The position numbers and the translations under genes are program-made. Below are positions 1 to 13,800 of a stretch of DNA of 64,000 nt, one piece after another. Source of the DNA: Liolophura sinensis. Its lineage: Eukaryota; Mollusca; Polyplacophora; Chitonida; Chitonidae. A model generated the notes under the pieces. The model was not told the origin of the DNA, made no database searches, and saw only the letters and a list, made by a program, of their open reading frames with translations. Every line of letters begins with the position of its first letter. Position 1 is the first letter of the stretch. The stretch spans positions 13,397,501 to 13,461,500 of the forward strand of contig NC_088303.1 in NCBI RefSeq assembly GCF_032854445.1, in the 5' to 3' direction.

Positions 1-270
1 TGCATTGCTGTATTTCCTTGTTCCGGCTGTATTGCTGTATTGCCACCTTCAGGATGCAAACCCTCTTTCAGGTTGTATAGCCTCGTTCAGGCTGTATTGC
101 TGTATTGCCTCATTCAGACTGCATTGTTTCATTGCCTCCTTCAGGATGCAAACCCTCTTTCAGGTTGTATAGCCTCGTTCAGGCTGTATTGCTGTATTGC
201 CTCATTCAGACTGCATTGTTTCATAGCCTCGTTCAGCTGCAGATTGTATTGCCTCATTCATACATATAGT
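1..270. repeat. Degenerate tandem array (TTCAG-containing units)
   Basis: Repeats of the pattern GCCTC(A/G)TTCAGgCTGTATTGC with longer units that recur at about 20-140 and 130-270. The array is cut by the left window edge. Confidence 0.75.
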
Positions 271-1660
271 ACCACCTTATTTAAGCAGCCAGGTGTTCAT
301 AAGGAGGGTTTGGAAGGCTGCATATTTTATGAACATGTAGCACTTATAAGTAGCATCAGCACAGTAATCCCAGTAATAATGAATGTTGGGATGGTGCTGT
401 CGTTTAATTAAGTTGTTTCAAATTCATGCATTTTTTTTATATCGCGATTGAAAGCAAAGTAATGTAAATATAATGGCGTGGAAGATTGGAGAAAGTAAAA
501 AATGAAATACAGGGGGCATGCAAAGCAGGAGACGATACGAAGAACAAGAATGGAAACATTCTTAGGTTTGGTTGAGGAAGGTAAAATCCCTGAATATGGA
601 TAGTTCGAGCAGGCAGCTTACACAACAGGTTTTGCAGTGTAGTTAAAATGACTTCTTTGTCTAAGGGAGACCGTCTATCGCCTGCTTGGTGGATGAATTA
701 AGTAGGCCTTTTATATGAATCTGCTGAAAGTCTTACGATTTTAGGTAAGTTTGTGGAGCAAATAATTGAACTGTTCACAGCCGGCTTAAAGATTGTAAAT
801 TTTAATGGTGTTTCTCGAGAAAAGCTCTCTTAATCTGCTCATATACTTCATTATCAGTGAATGCATTTAGACTTACTCAGTGTTCAGTTATTATTATTAT
901 TATTATTATTATTACAGGTACTTACGATCTTAACGTATTGTTCATCATTTTTGATAGAATATATAAGTTAAAGTTTCTGAAAATCGAATATTTTAGTTTG
1001 TCTGTTTCTGTTTTTTATTTTCATTTTTTTATTTCTAACTGACGAAACATTTAGTCTAAGCATTTCGTCGCTGTACTTCTGTAGAATTCCTTCCATGTTC
1101 CAGCCACGAAGAAGCCCTATCGTGCATTGTAAGACTGAAATAAAGACTTGAGCAACATTTGATCTGAATGACCTAAATACCAGATGTCATGGGCAGAGGA
1201 AAGGGCTTTTTACATGTCTGAATAGACTTGTTGGAGACGCCATACATATATCCGATAACCTTACTATTTGTCTGTAATGGGTGCAAAAAATCTTTAACAG
1301 AACATGTTTGGTTGGAATCTTTATTTTATGATGAAACTTTTATCGTTGAACTGATCGACCTCATGCTAGGGGCCCAACAGTCTACGCATAGTTTCATAAC
1401 ATGATTGAAATGAAATCTCAATGCGCACAGTGTACAAGTGAAAACCGTTAACAACAGATTGTATTTTGTTACAGGTGAATACTTGTTGTGGCTGCATATT
1501 GTAAGCTACTATAAAACATGCATAGGTTCACCACAGCGTAACGTACCAAAACATATCAACTTTCGTCTATAAATATTCAAAAGGGTTGGACTGGGGACTG
1601 TTATTTTTTGTCAGTGTTTTATGTAGATTGCTCACGTCGTACTTTTTCCGTCTGTTCCAG
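271..1660. other. Probable formin intron
   Basis: AT-rich, with stop codons in all frames. The only structure seen is an (ATT)n microsatellite at about 885-914. No exon could be supported. Confidence 0.5.
885..914. repeat. (ATT)n microsatellite
   Basis: About ten perfect ATT units. Confidence 0.9.
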
Positions 1661-1810
1661 GATGAGAAGAAAAGAGCCACGAAGAAAAGTCAGGGTTCTT
1701 CTTCACTATCAAGCCAGGCCTCGCTCAAGTCAATCTCAGCGCCCATGGAAATCCAGCAGAAGTCCCATATTTATGGGGTGTCCACCCCAGGTGGCAGGAG
1801 GACTCTGCAG
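1661..1810 (+). CDS. Formin exon: N-terminal basic, Ser-rich segment
   Basis: This 50-codon exon has acceptor TGTTCCAG and donor CAG|GTAAAA. It begins DEKKRATKKSQG, continues with a serine-rich stretch and ends STPGGRRTLQ. It enters and leaves in phase 0. The frame is open well upstream, but the acceptor marks the exon edge. It is probably disordered and carries no recognised domain. Confidence 0.6.
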
Positions 1811-4800
1811 GTAAAATGCCACACATATCTTAACCAGTTCGCGGTATTGTATACTGACGTAACCAGCGCAAGTCACCTTAAAGATGGCCGCCAGTATATC
1901 ATATCGCTTGTGCCATCACTGAGCATAACCCCCCCACAAACAATGTGTAAAAAGACGACCTTTCTCTGTATATATATTTAATTTATTCGTTTATTTTATT
2001 GCTGTTTTTCATCGTACTCAAGAATATATCGCTTAAATCAAGGTAAAGTCCGGTGAAAACGACGGCTCTAGATAGAAATTTGCGTATATATTTTCTATGA
2101 AAGTTGTTTAATATTAGAGTCTAAAGTTGAATGATTGGAATCGTACTGATATTGATGTGGGATAGTTAATATATTAACTGCATTAATTGTGATAATACGC
2201 AATTAGTGATTTTCATTTGTCCGTCGTAGTAGTTTTGCTCTTTATACTGTATACCTTTAATTATATAGTAAGTGTGTCTGACTGATTACTTATCAACGAA
2301 GACGTGAAAAACCATTATGAAGTGGGCTAAATTGTTACTTTATTGTACTGTTACTTACCCGTTGACTTTTTTTTTGTCATCAGATTGATTTCGTCTCAAA
2401 GACTTTCAATTTCATCAGCGGTGGTCAGATTCAACAGTCTTTCAAGTTTCTGGATCTGAGAAGTTACGATGTGGATGTAAGTACGTTATGCAAGCTCAGA
2501 TGGTAACGCTGAGAAGTTACGATGTGGATGTAAGTACGTTATGCAAGCTCAGATGGTAACGCTGAGAAGTTACGATGCGGTACAAATACGTGGACTCAGG
2601 ATGTAACTTGAAAGTTTGGGTCTCTGTCAAAGGATTACATGGCGAATTATGCATATAGCTTGTCGGCCATGTAAGAGTAACATTAACAATAGCAGATATA
2701 GCTGCATGTTTCCAATATTACCCCCAAAAGCAGGTTGTGCAAACCCTGAACAGTTATTCACTGGGGACACTTATTAATGTGTGTATGCGAATCTACATGT
2801 GGACACCTATTAACCTTACGCTCAGGTGTGCGGATGCGAATCTGCATGTTGACACCTATTTATCTACACAAAGGTGTGCTGATGCGAATCTACATGTGGA
2901 CACTTATTAACCTACACCCACGTGTGCGTATGCGAATCTACATGTTGACATCTATTTACCTACACACGGGTGTGCTGACGCGAATCTGCATGTGGACACC
3001 TATTAACCGACACTCACGTGTGCAGGTGCGAATCTGCTTGTGGACACCTATTAACCTACACACACATGTGCAGATGTGAATTGTGACATCTGTTAACCTC
3101 CGCAGACGTGCGATAATACGAATCTCTGGACATCTGTTAGCCTCTTCACTCGTGTGCGGAAACGAATCTGTGGACACCTATTAACCTCAGCACACGTGTG
3201 CGGATAGCCCTAGGTGAATAGACGCCCTTCTAAGTTAAGAAGTTCCAGGTGTATGTTATCAATGAACAATTTGTTATTGGCTTACAACTACCAGTTTCCA
3301 TTAAAGATGCTACCCTTTTATAAATTTGCTTTTATACCTTCACGTGCATATGTACTGGTTGACCTGAACTGTGTGGTGTGTTTCTAGGAAGCGATTGCTA
3401 ACGAGCTGGTACTTCGGTTTGAGGACCGCTGCTTTGAGATCAATACGGACAGCACCGAGGAGAAGTACGGTCTGGAAAGACTTTTGTCCACAGTGTTAGA
3501 GTTAAATGATCTTGAGAGGATAGGGGGTGAGTAATCTTTCAGGATCAATACATGTCTTCTCGATTATCCCCCTTTGAAAGACGCACAAATTGTTTAGATG
3601 TATCACAACAAACATATACAATTAATATTTTTTGAACGTGTAAGCATTCGACATTCCTTTTAGAGGTCGCCCACTCCATGTTGTTTGTAACACCCACAAA
3701 GTTCAGACTCTTCCGATGTCGATGCAAAGCTTCAGAAGAGGTTCCATTATTTTTAGCAACTTAAGTTACATAAAGGGTGTTCATAATTGTAAACATTCTC
3801 ATGTTCTGATGTTCTGTTCTAGTGAATCTCAATCCCGCGGGGACAGTTGTCTCCCCTGAACAAATGCTCATCAAAAGGGGAAAGCTGATGAAACGCGGCA
3901 ATACAGCTATTCCTGTCTGGGCGGAGTGAGTAAACATAATAAACAAATAGTGTATATATCGTATGTCTAGACAAAAGAAATATTACAGTCTGAGTATAAT
4001 TGTATTAGTCAAATCTGGCAGTAATATATGAGTGAAACTTGGCATTAAAGCCTGAGTAAAATGAGGTTTTAATGTATGAATTAAATTAAGTATTAAGGTA
4101 TTTGGAAATATTGTAGGAGTGCGCTTTGGCATTACTGTATCACTAATAGTGAGTATTACTTTAAATAAATGTGAGTATTTTATATATAGGTCAAATTTAT
4201 TATTATCATGTCTGAATATATAAACGTAGGTAGGCTTATTGCTGTATGAATAAAAGCGCATGTTAGCGTTGCTACCTGGGTTAATTTGCTTTTGGAGTTT
4301 GAAGGAAATGAGTTGTTGTTTTTTAAGTAAATGTCTGTTCATGGTGCGTGATTTATGAGTATTACTCTCTGTAGACTGTTATCACAGCATCAGCATGCTG
4401 GTACCACACCCGGCACGTCTCCAGGTTAGTAGACCATCACGAAAGATCCGTTATCGCCTCACGGATCATCTGTGTTTGAACTACATACAGATGGGTTAAA
4501 TGGCAGTCGTGCGTTTTGAAGTTGCCGGTACCACATGCGTAAAAATCCCAAAATATGAAATGATTTAGTTTTTATTCTCACTTTCAGACGAATGGTTAAA
4601 ATTCAGACGGGGGAGTTCTGTTTTTACAGAGCTGGAGATGCCGTATGTATACTTAATACCCTTTTTAATATGCGTTCACATGACCAAAAATCAGGAGTTC
4701 AAATATTCCAGTCGTATAAACCAGATCGGGGTTAATGTGATATAGGAAAAAAGAATAAGAAATAGTTGAATAAAAACAAAAGTAGATGAAACCAAATCAA

Positions 4801-7800
4801 CATGTGTTTAATCATTATTTTTGCAAAAGAGAACAATATTTCAACCTGTTAAAACCATACTTAAAACTTAAGAACTGTTATTTCAATAACCCCCATCATG
4901 ATTTCGTTTGATTACCTCCCCCCATCCACCTTCCCCCATTGATATTCTGTAGTGAAAATCGAGTGAAATGGAAGAGCTTTCTAATCTTTGCACCTACGTC
5001 TTTAGTTCTGGCTTTGAGAAACTATAAAAATTCACAGCAAAATCCACTGGGAAATGGATTCTGGACACTAGAGTATATATGATTAATGCAACTCATAAAC
5101 CAAAAGTCTTGCTCTTGTATTTCCGCAGTAACTTATGTAGTAAATTGCACATAAGGTGTTGTACCGTATATGGAGCTACATGGTATCGTTTTATTGCATT
5201 TTCTCCCTGAAATGATCCAATGTTTAGTACGGCTCTTGTAAGTGAGTAAGGATAAATATTCATCAACAGAGGTGAGAAAAAGAAACAAAAAGATGGTATC
5301 ATACCATGCCCTGAGGATGTAAGGATATAACCACTGAAGCATGGTAATCAGTAGATGTGGAAGAAGACAGCGAGTAAAGTCACACTACTCATAGCCATCA
5401 GCATTCCAGTATCTAATTGAGCAACTCTATATCGTGTGTACCTCTTATGAGACGTTCAATAACCGTGAAAGTTTTTGTTCAGGTGGACTAGAAATAACCC
5501 TTCTGAATAAACCAGTTTGTGTTAAACGTTCTTTTATCCTTTTTCCAACCCATTGACCTAAACAATTTTGCGCGACCAATTCTACTGATAGGTAATCATA
5601 TTATGAGTATTAATGTTAGACATAAAGAAAAATTCTGATAATTTTAAGAGAACGTCTGTTGTTTGAATGATGATAGAATGTATTCCGTTATCATAACATA
5701 ACAATATGTCATATTCAACATACATGTATATATCTTGTTAGTCTGATACAATCTTTAGGTTGAATTAATAGAATAGACGTGCTATATTTAACAGAATAAT
5801 CTGCTGGATCAACGTAATACATTCTAACATCACTCAAACAGCAGACTTTCTCTTCAATTTAAAAGATTATATTTTGAGAATACCAGTGATAGTTTTAATT
5901 TACATGTATTCTGTGATAGGCAAAGGTCACTAGTATATATTTGAATACACTCTGTATATAAGACCACTCGCTAGAGCAGTTGCAAATGGGTCTTCTCATC
6001 GAAATTTCTCTAATGTAACAAGGATCCATGAGAATTTAATCCAAATGAGAAAACGGAATTCCATTGTTACACGCAGTTCTATAAACCCTGTACTCGCCAC
6101 AACAGGGTGTTACACGCAGTTCTATAAACCCTGAACTAACCACAACAGGGTGCTACACGCAGTTCTATAAACCCTGTACTAGTCACACCAGGATGTTACG
6201 AACAGTTCTCAGTCCAGTAACTCTGCGAAGGGATTCGAGATTCGTAATGTGGTCTCAAATTTTTCAAGGCCGAGATTTGACACTTTGTGTACTTTCCAAG
6301 TGTATTGCCGACAGGTTGCCATAAACGTTGTGAGATTGTGGGAAGGTAATGCTAAATTCAAGGCCAGAGGAAACGATGGACTGGTTATACAAATGAGAGC
6401 CCCTGACACAAGGATATTCTGGTAAGAGTTAACGACACAAACCAAATGCTTAGTTAACTTTCAAGGCCCATATACACGTTATAATAGGATATATGAACCA
6501 TGTTTATTCCAAATAGCGACATATGTCGATTTCATCCGCTTACACTCAAATAATATTCTGTAATATTCAACAATATATCCTGTAAATATAAGAATATTTG
6601 TGTTGAATTAATAGAATATGTGTGTTATATTTAACAAAATAATCTAGCATTCTAGCATCACTCAGACAACAGTCTTTATGTTAAATTTAACAGATTATTT
6701 TTTAGAGTGTAGGTTTGTTTCTCCTTTATTTTTCGGTAGACACCGTTATAGAAAAATCTCTCTCTTAATTTCCTTCAACAAGCCTAAAAGCAAACATGTG
6801 GTCAATCCTTTCATCATTACATTATGATACAAGTATTACATACCTAGCTGGACGACATAAATATTCTAAGGAGAAATCTGTTTGATTTCAGTTTTCGCGT
6901 CTGCTCGGACGGCCATAAGGATAGCAGCGCCATTAAACAAGAGCGTAATGATTGGCTCAAGGTGAGAAGGGTCCTGATGACCTCATTGATTGGTAATGAA
7001 TATACTAGTAAATTTTCCCTCATAATGGCAACTTAGTTACAAAAATTGACCGTTCTTCTCCTGTAATACATGTGTACTACGTCACCAGTTTGTCCATTAA
7101 TCGTCATCACAAAGGCAGGAATGAACAACACACGAGACAGCTTTGGTCCGAATTACTTTAGTCAAGAATGGTTAACGCGAGTAAATGTTCAGGCAGTACA
7201 TTACAAAATATTTTAATCCTTTTAGTCTAAGATTCAAAGCAAAATATGGCTACACGTCCAGCTACGCTCGCCCACTTTGCTGCCAATTCCAAGTCTTTTT
7301 TTTCTTTTTGTTAACTCTAGGCGTTTAAGAAAGCGTGTATTACCAGGCGAAGTACTCTCAAGCTAACAAAGGATCAGATTCAGAAAGTAAGTAGTCTGTT
7401 TGTGCCACATTTTGGAAGAGCCTTGATGATAATCATATATCTCTGACAGACGAGCATTAAGGAGTCCACTTCAATATTTGCAATGGTCGTGGGTTTGCCC
7501 GGGGCTGTGCCCGGTTTCCTCCCACCATAATGCTGGCCGCCGACGTATAAGTGAAATATTCTTGAGTACGGTGTAAAACACCAATCAAAATAAATAAATA
7601 AATCATTATTTACAAGCGTGGTCTTCACGTAGTTATGAAACAAACTATATCAAGACTTAAATTAGATGAGAGATTGACTTTGACTCCTTTATACAGTACC
7701 AAACAGTTTCAAAAATGTTTATGCTTTTGACTTCCAGTTAAGTTTACGGAGCAACCAAGCGGCAGGTGAACAAACTCCTGCAAGGTAAGTAACTAAAATC

Positions 7801-10800
7801 AAAACGTCCTCGCAACAAGCACCATATATCTGAAGTGTCATACCTACCGAATTGTGAGGAAGTATATTAAAGAAAAACATTAGATTTACTCACATATCTT
7901 TACAACAGTTGAAAGTACAAGAAGTTTACTGCTTCTAGTTAAGATGTCAGGATGACAGTATCGTGAAAGGATGCTATGGCTGTTCAAGTGTAGCTTTCCG
8001 AACTCCCAAGCATGGACATTTGGTTTGGGATCAACTTAATTTTGTTCATTGACTTGTCTGTGAATTAATGGGGTGCCTCTTCCAACGCATTGGTGACTGC
8101 TGTCCAAGCTGGAGTTGCTGCCATATTCTTTGCAATACATCAGTAAACTAGGTTATTGGTTTTCCCACAATCGTTATCGCAAAAGCATAACGGAACAAAA
8201 TACTACGCACTACACAGCTTTAGCCAGAATTACTTCAGGTGGCAAATTTTCTCCACTGAGGCATTGTTAACATTTAGGTATTTTACGGGATTAATCAGTG
8301 AGGCCTGCTCGCTTGAGAAACATGCAAAATACTGAAGTTTTCTACGATTTATCTTTATGCAGAAAACGGGTGGTAATTGGAGAGGGTCAGTTCACGTCAC
8401 CAACCAGCCCTTCCGGTCAGGCCTCTTCGTCAGGAAGTATTGGCTACTCCACGGGCAGATCGACAGCCAGTTACACAGAAAGTCCTACGATAAGCCGGGA
8501 CAGTCTTGTGAACGCGAATGTGTACGAGACTCCTGAGTGCCCCCGTGATGAGGCGATTGGGACGTCCAGTGATGACGATAGCGGCGAGTTTGAAGACGAA
8601 GAGGTGTTTTATAACAGCATCCCTACGCCCTATGCCCATCAAGAAGCAGAGGTTCTCGGTCTGTTGGCCGATGCCATTTCAGTCGAAGACATTCCAGGAG
8701 ACATCCAAGGCACGGATGAACATATTTACGGCAACGAGATTAGTATCCAGCCTCCCACAGCTTGTCCCAACACTTTCAAAGATCCTCCATACGCCCGGAA
8801 AATCATCCAAGCAGACCCTACCATCCAGGCCCCTGCCCCAAAGAACGACTCTTTGGCAGCCCCTGGGTTTGTTATAAGTCATGGCGGCAAAGACATCTCT
8901 TGGCAACCCGATACCAATGTGGTCACAACGCTGCCTATCCCGGTGCCCCCTGTATCCCCGCCAATGCCCCCTCCTCCCGCCCCTCCGCCCATGCCTCTAA
9001 CCAGAGATTGCTCCAACAGAATAAAGCTAAAACACATTTTCTGGAAGGCTGTCCCCCCGAATCAGGTAATTAGATATTGTGGAAATGTCTTAATGAGTTG
9101 TTCATGAAAATAACAATTTTTCTACAATTTTTATTGAATCAAATTAGCATATTGTCGATACAGATTAATTTTTGGGGGGGCAACAGTAGTACCTAGAATT
9201 TGTCTTGATGCAACATGTTAGCATTTTATCTCAAATAATGTTCATGAAACTTTCATGAAGGTGACAAAGCCAGAATGTCTTAATGAAGTGTCAGACTGAT
9301 ATTGCATATTGGTGTTGACGACACAGTCATAGAAAACATGGATGAAATTTTTAACTGTGATTTTGTTTCATAAATGTATTGTCTCGCCCCATAAGTGATT
9401 AAAATTAATTAATTGTACAGATGTATACTTTGATGTCCGGCATAGGTTTCTGATGAAATGCAAATATATTTCTCTGTCCCATCTTCCAGGTAGAAAAATC
9501 CATCTGGCAACATTCACGCCCTGACGAACTGCGGAAGAAGTTGAACTTATCTGTCTTGGAAGATCAGTTTTCACTGGGACCGAACAGACAGCTATCTGGA
9601 ACCACAGGTATATAGAGGATGTGTCCTAAACGCACAGTCAACCTAAAGTCGGGGACGGGTTCCAAATGTTGATTTTAACTAACATTGTAAGTGACTTTGA
9701 AAGTTAATGTAACGTACGACAGTTTTGTGGTAGTCGGCCCCGATGGTCATGGTCATTGGTGGGGTGGTAGGGTCGTCAGTATTATCTGAACGCATATATT
9801 TACCAGCAGACATGCCATTTTATCTGATCTCTTTGAGCATGGGAGGGTGGAGAAGCTTAAGTCATTATCAGCTCACACTGATGGTCAGCATGCTTTAAAA
9901 AGATAATAACATACTCATGAATGTTAACTGTGAAGGCGAATTTACATATCAGGGAACAAACCAATTTTCACATTTTGTTCCTCCGAAATTTCTTTCATGT
10001 TACTGCAACATATTGACATTTGCCCTGTTTTTATTTAAGAGGAGGGGAAGGCGTCTTGTACGTTCTGTCTAATAGTTATACCTGTTCGTAAATTACTGAT
10101 GTAGAACGCTTTACCTTTTTGCATTGCACCTGAGACGTTTTGCTGTTGAATTCGAGAAGTGTTTTAAGGACGTGTACAGGCGTCAGTTTTGGCAGGTACA
10201 AAGCAAAGGGAAGTGGTTGCGTACATGGCATGGGTATTTCGTATAGTTTATTTTGAGCATTCATTACCTCGATTTTAGCTCCAACAACTAGCCAACAAAC
10301 CCTAGTCGGTGGTAAAAGGGCATATAACCTGGGCATATTCCTGAAGGGACTGAAGACGAGGGGACGGGCGTTGATTCAGAGTTTGTCTCAGGTGAATGAA
10401 GAGGACTCGGCTCTTAGCGTGGAGCAAGTGGCTACTATTAGGAGGTGAGTACTGCATACTGAACATCAGCTGACCTACACTGGAGGCAGACTGAGTGGAC
10501 ATCAAATATGAGTGTACTGTATGTATGTATGTATGCTTAAGGTTGTACGTCGTACTTAACAATTTCCAATCATATGATAACGACTAATCATTGGGTGTGT
10601 GTACATATACTAGTACTGTGTGTTCTTGTAGCAAGGCGAGTCCATGCCATCAAAGTGCTCCCCCCACCCTAAACCGAAGAATCATCATTGGGTGTGTCTA
10701 CATATATTAGTACTGTTGGCCTTCTAGTTATTAGGTATGAATTAGGTATGAAAAATGCATTGACGTTTATTCATTAAACGTCAATGATCTAGACTTAATC

Positions 10801-13800
10801 AAAATTATGAGTTGCCATCACATATACAAATCATAATAAAACAATGGCAAGGGGGCAGGCCTCGCAGATTCTTAGTCGACGAGCAAAATCCTGGTACATA
10901 AGTACACTATTAAGGACGACAACATAGAGAGTAAAACCAGAGCAGTGACGACAGTGTGACAGTGACAAATCGTGGCACGCATTATCAGCCAAATCCGGCC
11001 TCTTGTTAGTACAAATCAGTGAGGGTTTTACACCGACGGTTCATGTATATACTTAAAAATGAGTGTGTATTGGCTTATCTGTTCGACACTGCAGTCATCA
11101 GTGACGATTCTGTATCCCTTTACGCATGTCACTGTTAATCTGTCAAGATTGGCTTACCTGTCCGACACTGCAGTCATCAATGACGATTCTGTATCGCTTT
11201 ACGGATGTCCTTGTTAATCTGACAAGATTGGCTCACCTGTCCGACACTGCAGCCATGAATGACGATTCTGTATCCCTTTAAGGATGTCATTGTTAATCCG
11301 TCAAGTCACCATGAAAAAAAAAAGGGAAATTGAAACTAACTCCTCGCAAACATAGTCTGGTGGAATGCTATTAATTGTTGTTCATTCTACAGATTCCAGC
11401 CCACTGTGGAAGATTGTGAAATGTACAATAATTATTCTGGCAACAAATCCAAGCTGGGTGAGGTCGACCAGTTTATGATGGAACTGTGTAAAATCCCAGA
11501 ATTGGAGAACCGATTAGATCTGACGCAACTGCTTTGGGAGTTTCCACATCAGCTCCATTGTTTGGAACCAGTAAGTACTAAAGTTGTAAACTGCCATTTT
11601 CGTGGATGAAGAATCAGGGATTGCACAGTTCATGCACCGTGGTTAAATATAGTTTCCAGGTCATCGTCGTGTTAAAATGATTTCTAATGTTTTGCAAGAT
11701 ATTTTGCTCCCGTCTCCTCACAGAAGAGTTGTAACCTTGCCTAATATGAACTCTATTGTGGTAGCTATGCAGAAGAGCTGGAATAAAAAAAAGTGTGAAA
11801 ACTTCCAGAAAAAAAGAACATAACGCGAAAATGAGAGCTTGTCGGTGGGATTTTTCTTTGCGGTAAGTATTCGAATAAAATATACAACTACCCGTGACAG
11901 TTGTGGAAGCGTGCGTTGCTTTTTACCTCCCGCGTAAAATATGCTTTTTCGACGACTACGACACATTAGAAGCCTTTTGCATTGTAACTCCGGTGACTGT
12001 GCCACTAACATTAGAAAGCGTTTCGCATTATAACTCCCGTGACTGTGCCACTCAAATCAGAGTTACATGTTTGGAAATAGGTTAAATATTCTTTTCTCTT
12101 GTGTAATACACCATATTTTTTTCGTTACTGTTCTCTGTAATACCATTGCCCTATGGCAACAATAAAGAGAGAAGAAGTCGTGTTTAGTTTAGTTAATCCT
12201 GTAATGAGCAACTTTTCCAGCCTAACTGGTAAAATAGTACTCATTCGTTACAAGAGAGCAATAGTCAAGTTAGCTTGGAACCAAATCGCCATTGCGCGGG
12301 AAAACGTACCCCAATAGGCACAAATGTCAGTGTAATGAACATAAGTATATGTGTTTAGTTCACGCTGTCTCCACCTACATCGCTATGATGTACCTCAAAT
12401 GCTGCCGATGTCGCATTAACCATCATTCATTCATCCATAGCTTGTTACATGTAGAAACTTGGAAACCTATATTTAAGCCCATTCCATCGTCTCTTCTCAC
12501 AGACAGTCGAGCAGATGACGCGGACTTGTAACCAGTTGAACACCTCTCAGAAGTTTGCTCGAGTTCTGCAGTACATTCTGTGTCTGGGCAATTATTTGAA
12601 CAGTAGCTCACCCAGCGGACTTGAAGTTAAGGGGTTCCACCTTGCGGCGCTCAATTCAGTGAGTCACCGCCCTAGTCCAACGGCTTATACAGAATAATGG
12701 ACCATATGAAAAGAGTTAAATTAATTACCATTTTCTTGAAAATATATGTACTATATAAAAGGAGTTCAGATTCTGAACATCTTATAAATTTTATACGTTG
12801 AAACAAGTCAGAAGGAAACGTGATGGATACATTTCTGATGTAGTGTGTTACGGTATGTACGTTTACTTATTCCTGGCATGGTCCTTTTTTGAGTGCTCGG
12901 AGCCTGACATCCACGGTGTATTAATAAAACATTAAAGCTGAATTTAACAATAACTTCTCTTAATAAAGCGGTAATCACCTGAATGATTTTGTCACTGTCT
13001 CAGCTGGCGGACACCCGGGGTAAAGACAGGGACTACTCCTTACTACATTACTTGGTGGATCAGCTGGCAGCCGTGGAACCGGAACTGCTCAACTTCCAAA
13101 GAGAAATCCCAGACATTCACAAATGTTCAGAATCCTCCACCAAAGCGCTGGAAGTGGAAATCGAAGGTACATATAAAGTAATATTTCATTTTCGTATATA
13201 TAATTATGATCGATATACAGCGGCACTGTCGTAATATTAGGGGAGTTTCGAGTTGGAACTCAAAGGTAAAAACAGCCCAACTGTATCATGTGACTTGTGA
13301 AAAATGTTTGGCAACCTTTGTTGACATTAAATTAGATGTCATCTGTCTCGTCCTTTTTCCAGAGGCACAAATGACACCTCTTTTCATTAGGAACTTCTCA
13401 AGTTCACACAGGTTCAGATTCACAATTTTCTCTATCATTCCTCTATTCTAAATTACATTTATGACACCTTTCTCAGACACCCATGTTATAGAAAATATGA
13501 TCCAAAATAGTTGCCTGACGTGTTTGACTTTCCACATGACACAGTTGGGCCTTTTCTACCTTCATCGATAAAAGAGTTCGAACTTGAAATTCCCCTATTG
13601 AAATGCTGTTGGAATAGACATTAACAATAACCAAGCAAGCAAGCAATTATATAAGTTTATACAAATACGTATTACCATGTCTTCCATTGTATAAGGTTAA
13701 CTGATTAAAGTAACACTCGTGTTCTACACTTTCAGTGTTAAAAAACCAGCTGACTTTAATTCGAAAGACGATCAGGTCGTTAAGGGCGGGGCTTATACAT

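Noticed and set aside
40-411. 123-codon open frame at the left edge
   Set aside because: It is translation of the TTCAG/CTGTATTGC tandem array, with low-complexity Cys/Leu content.
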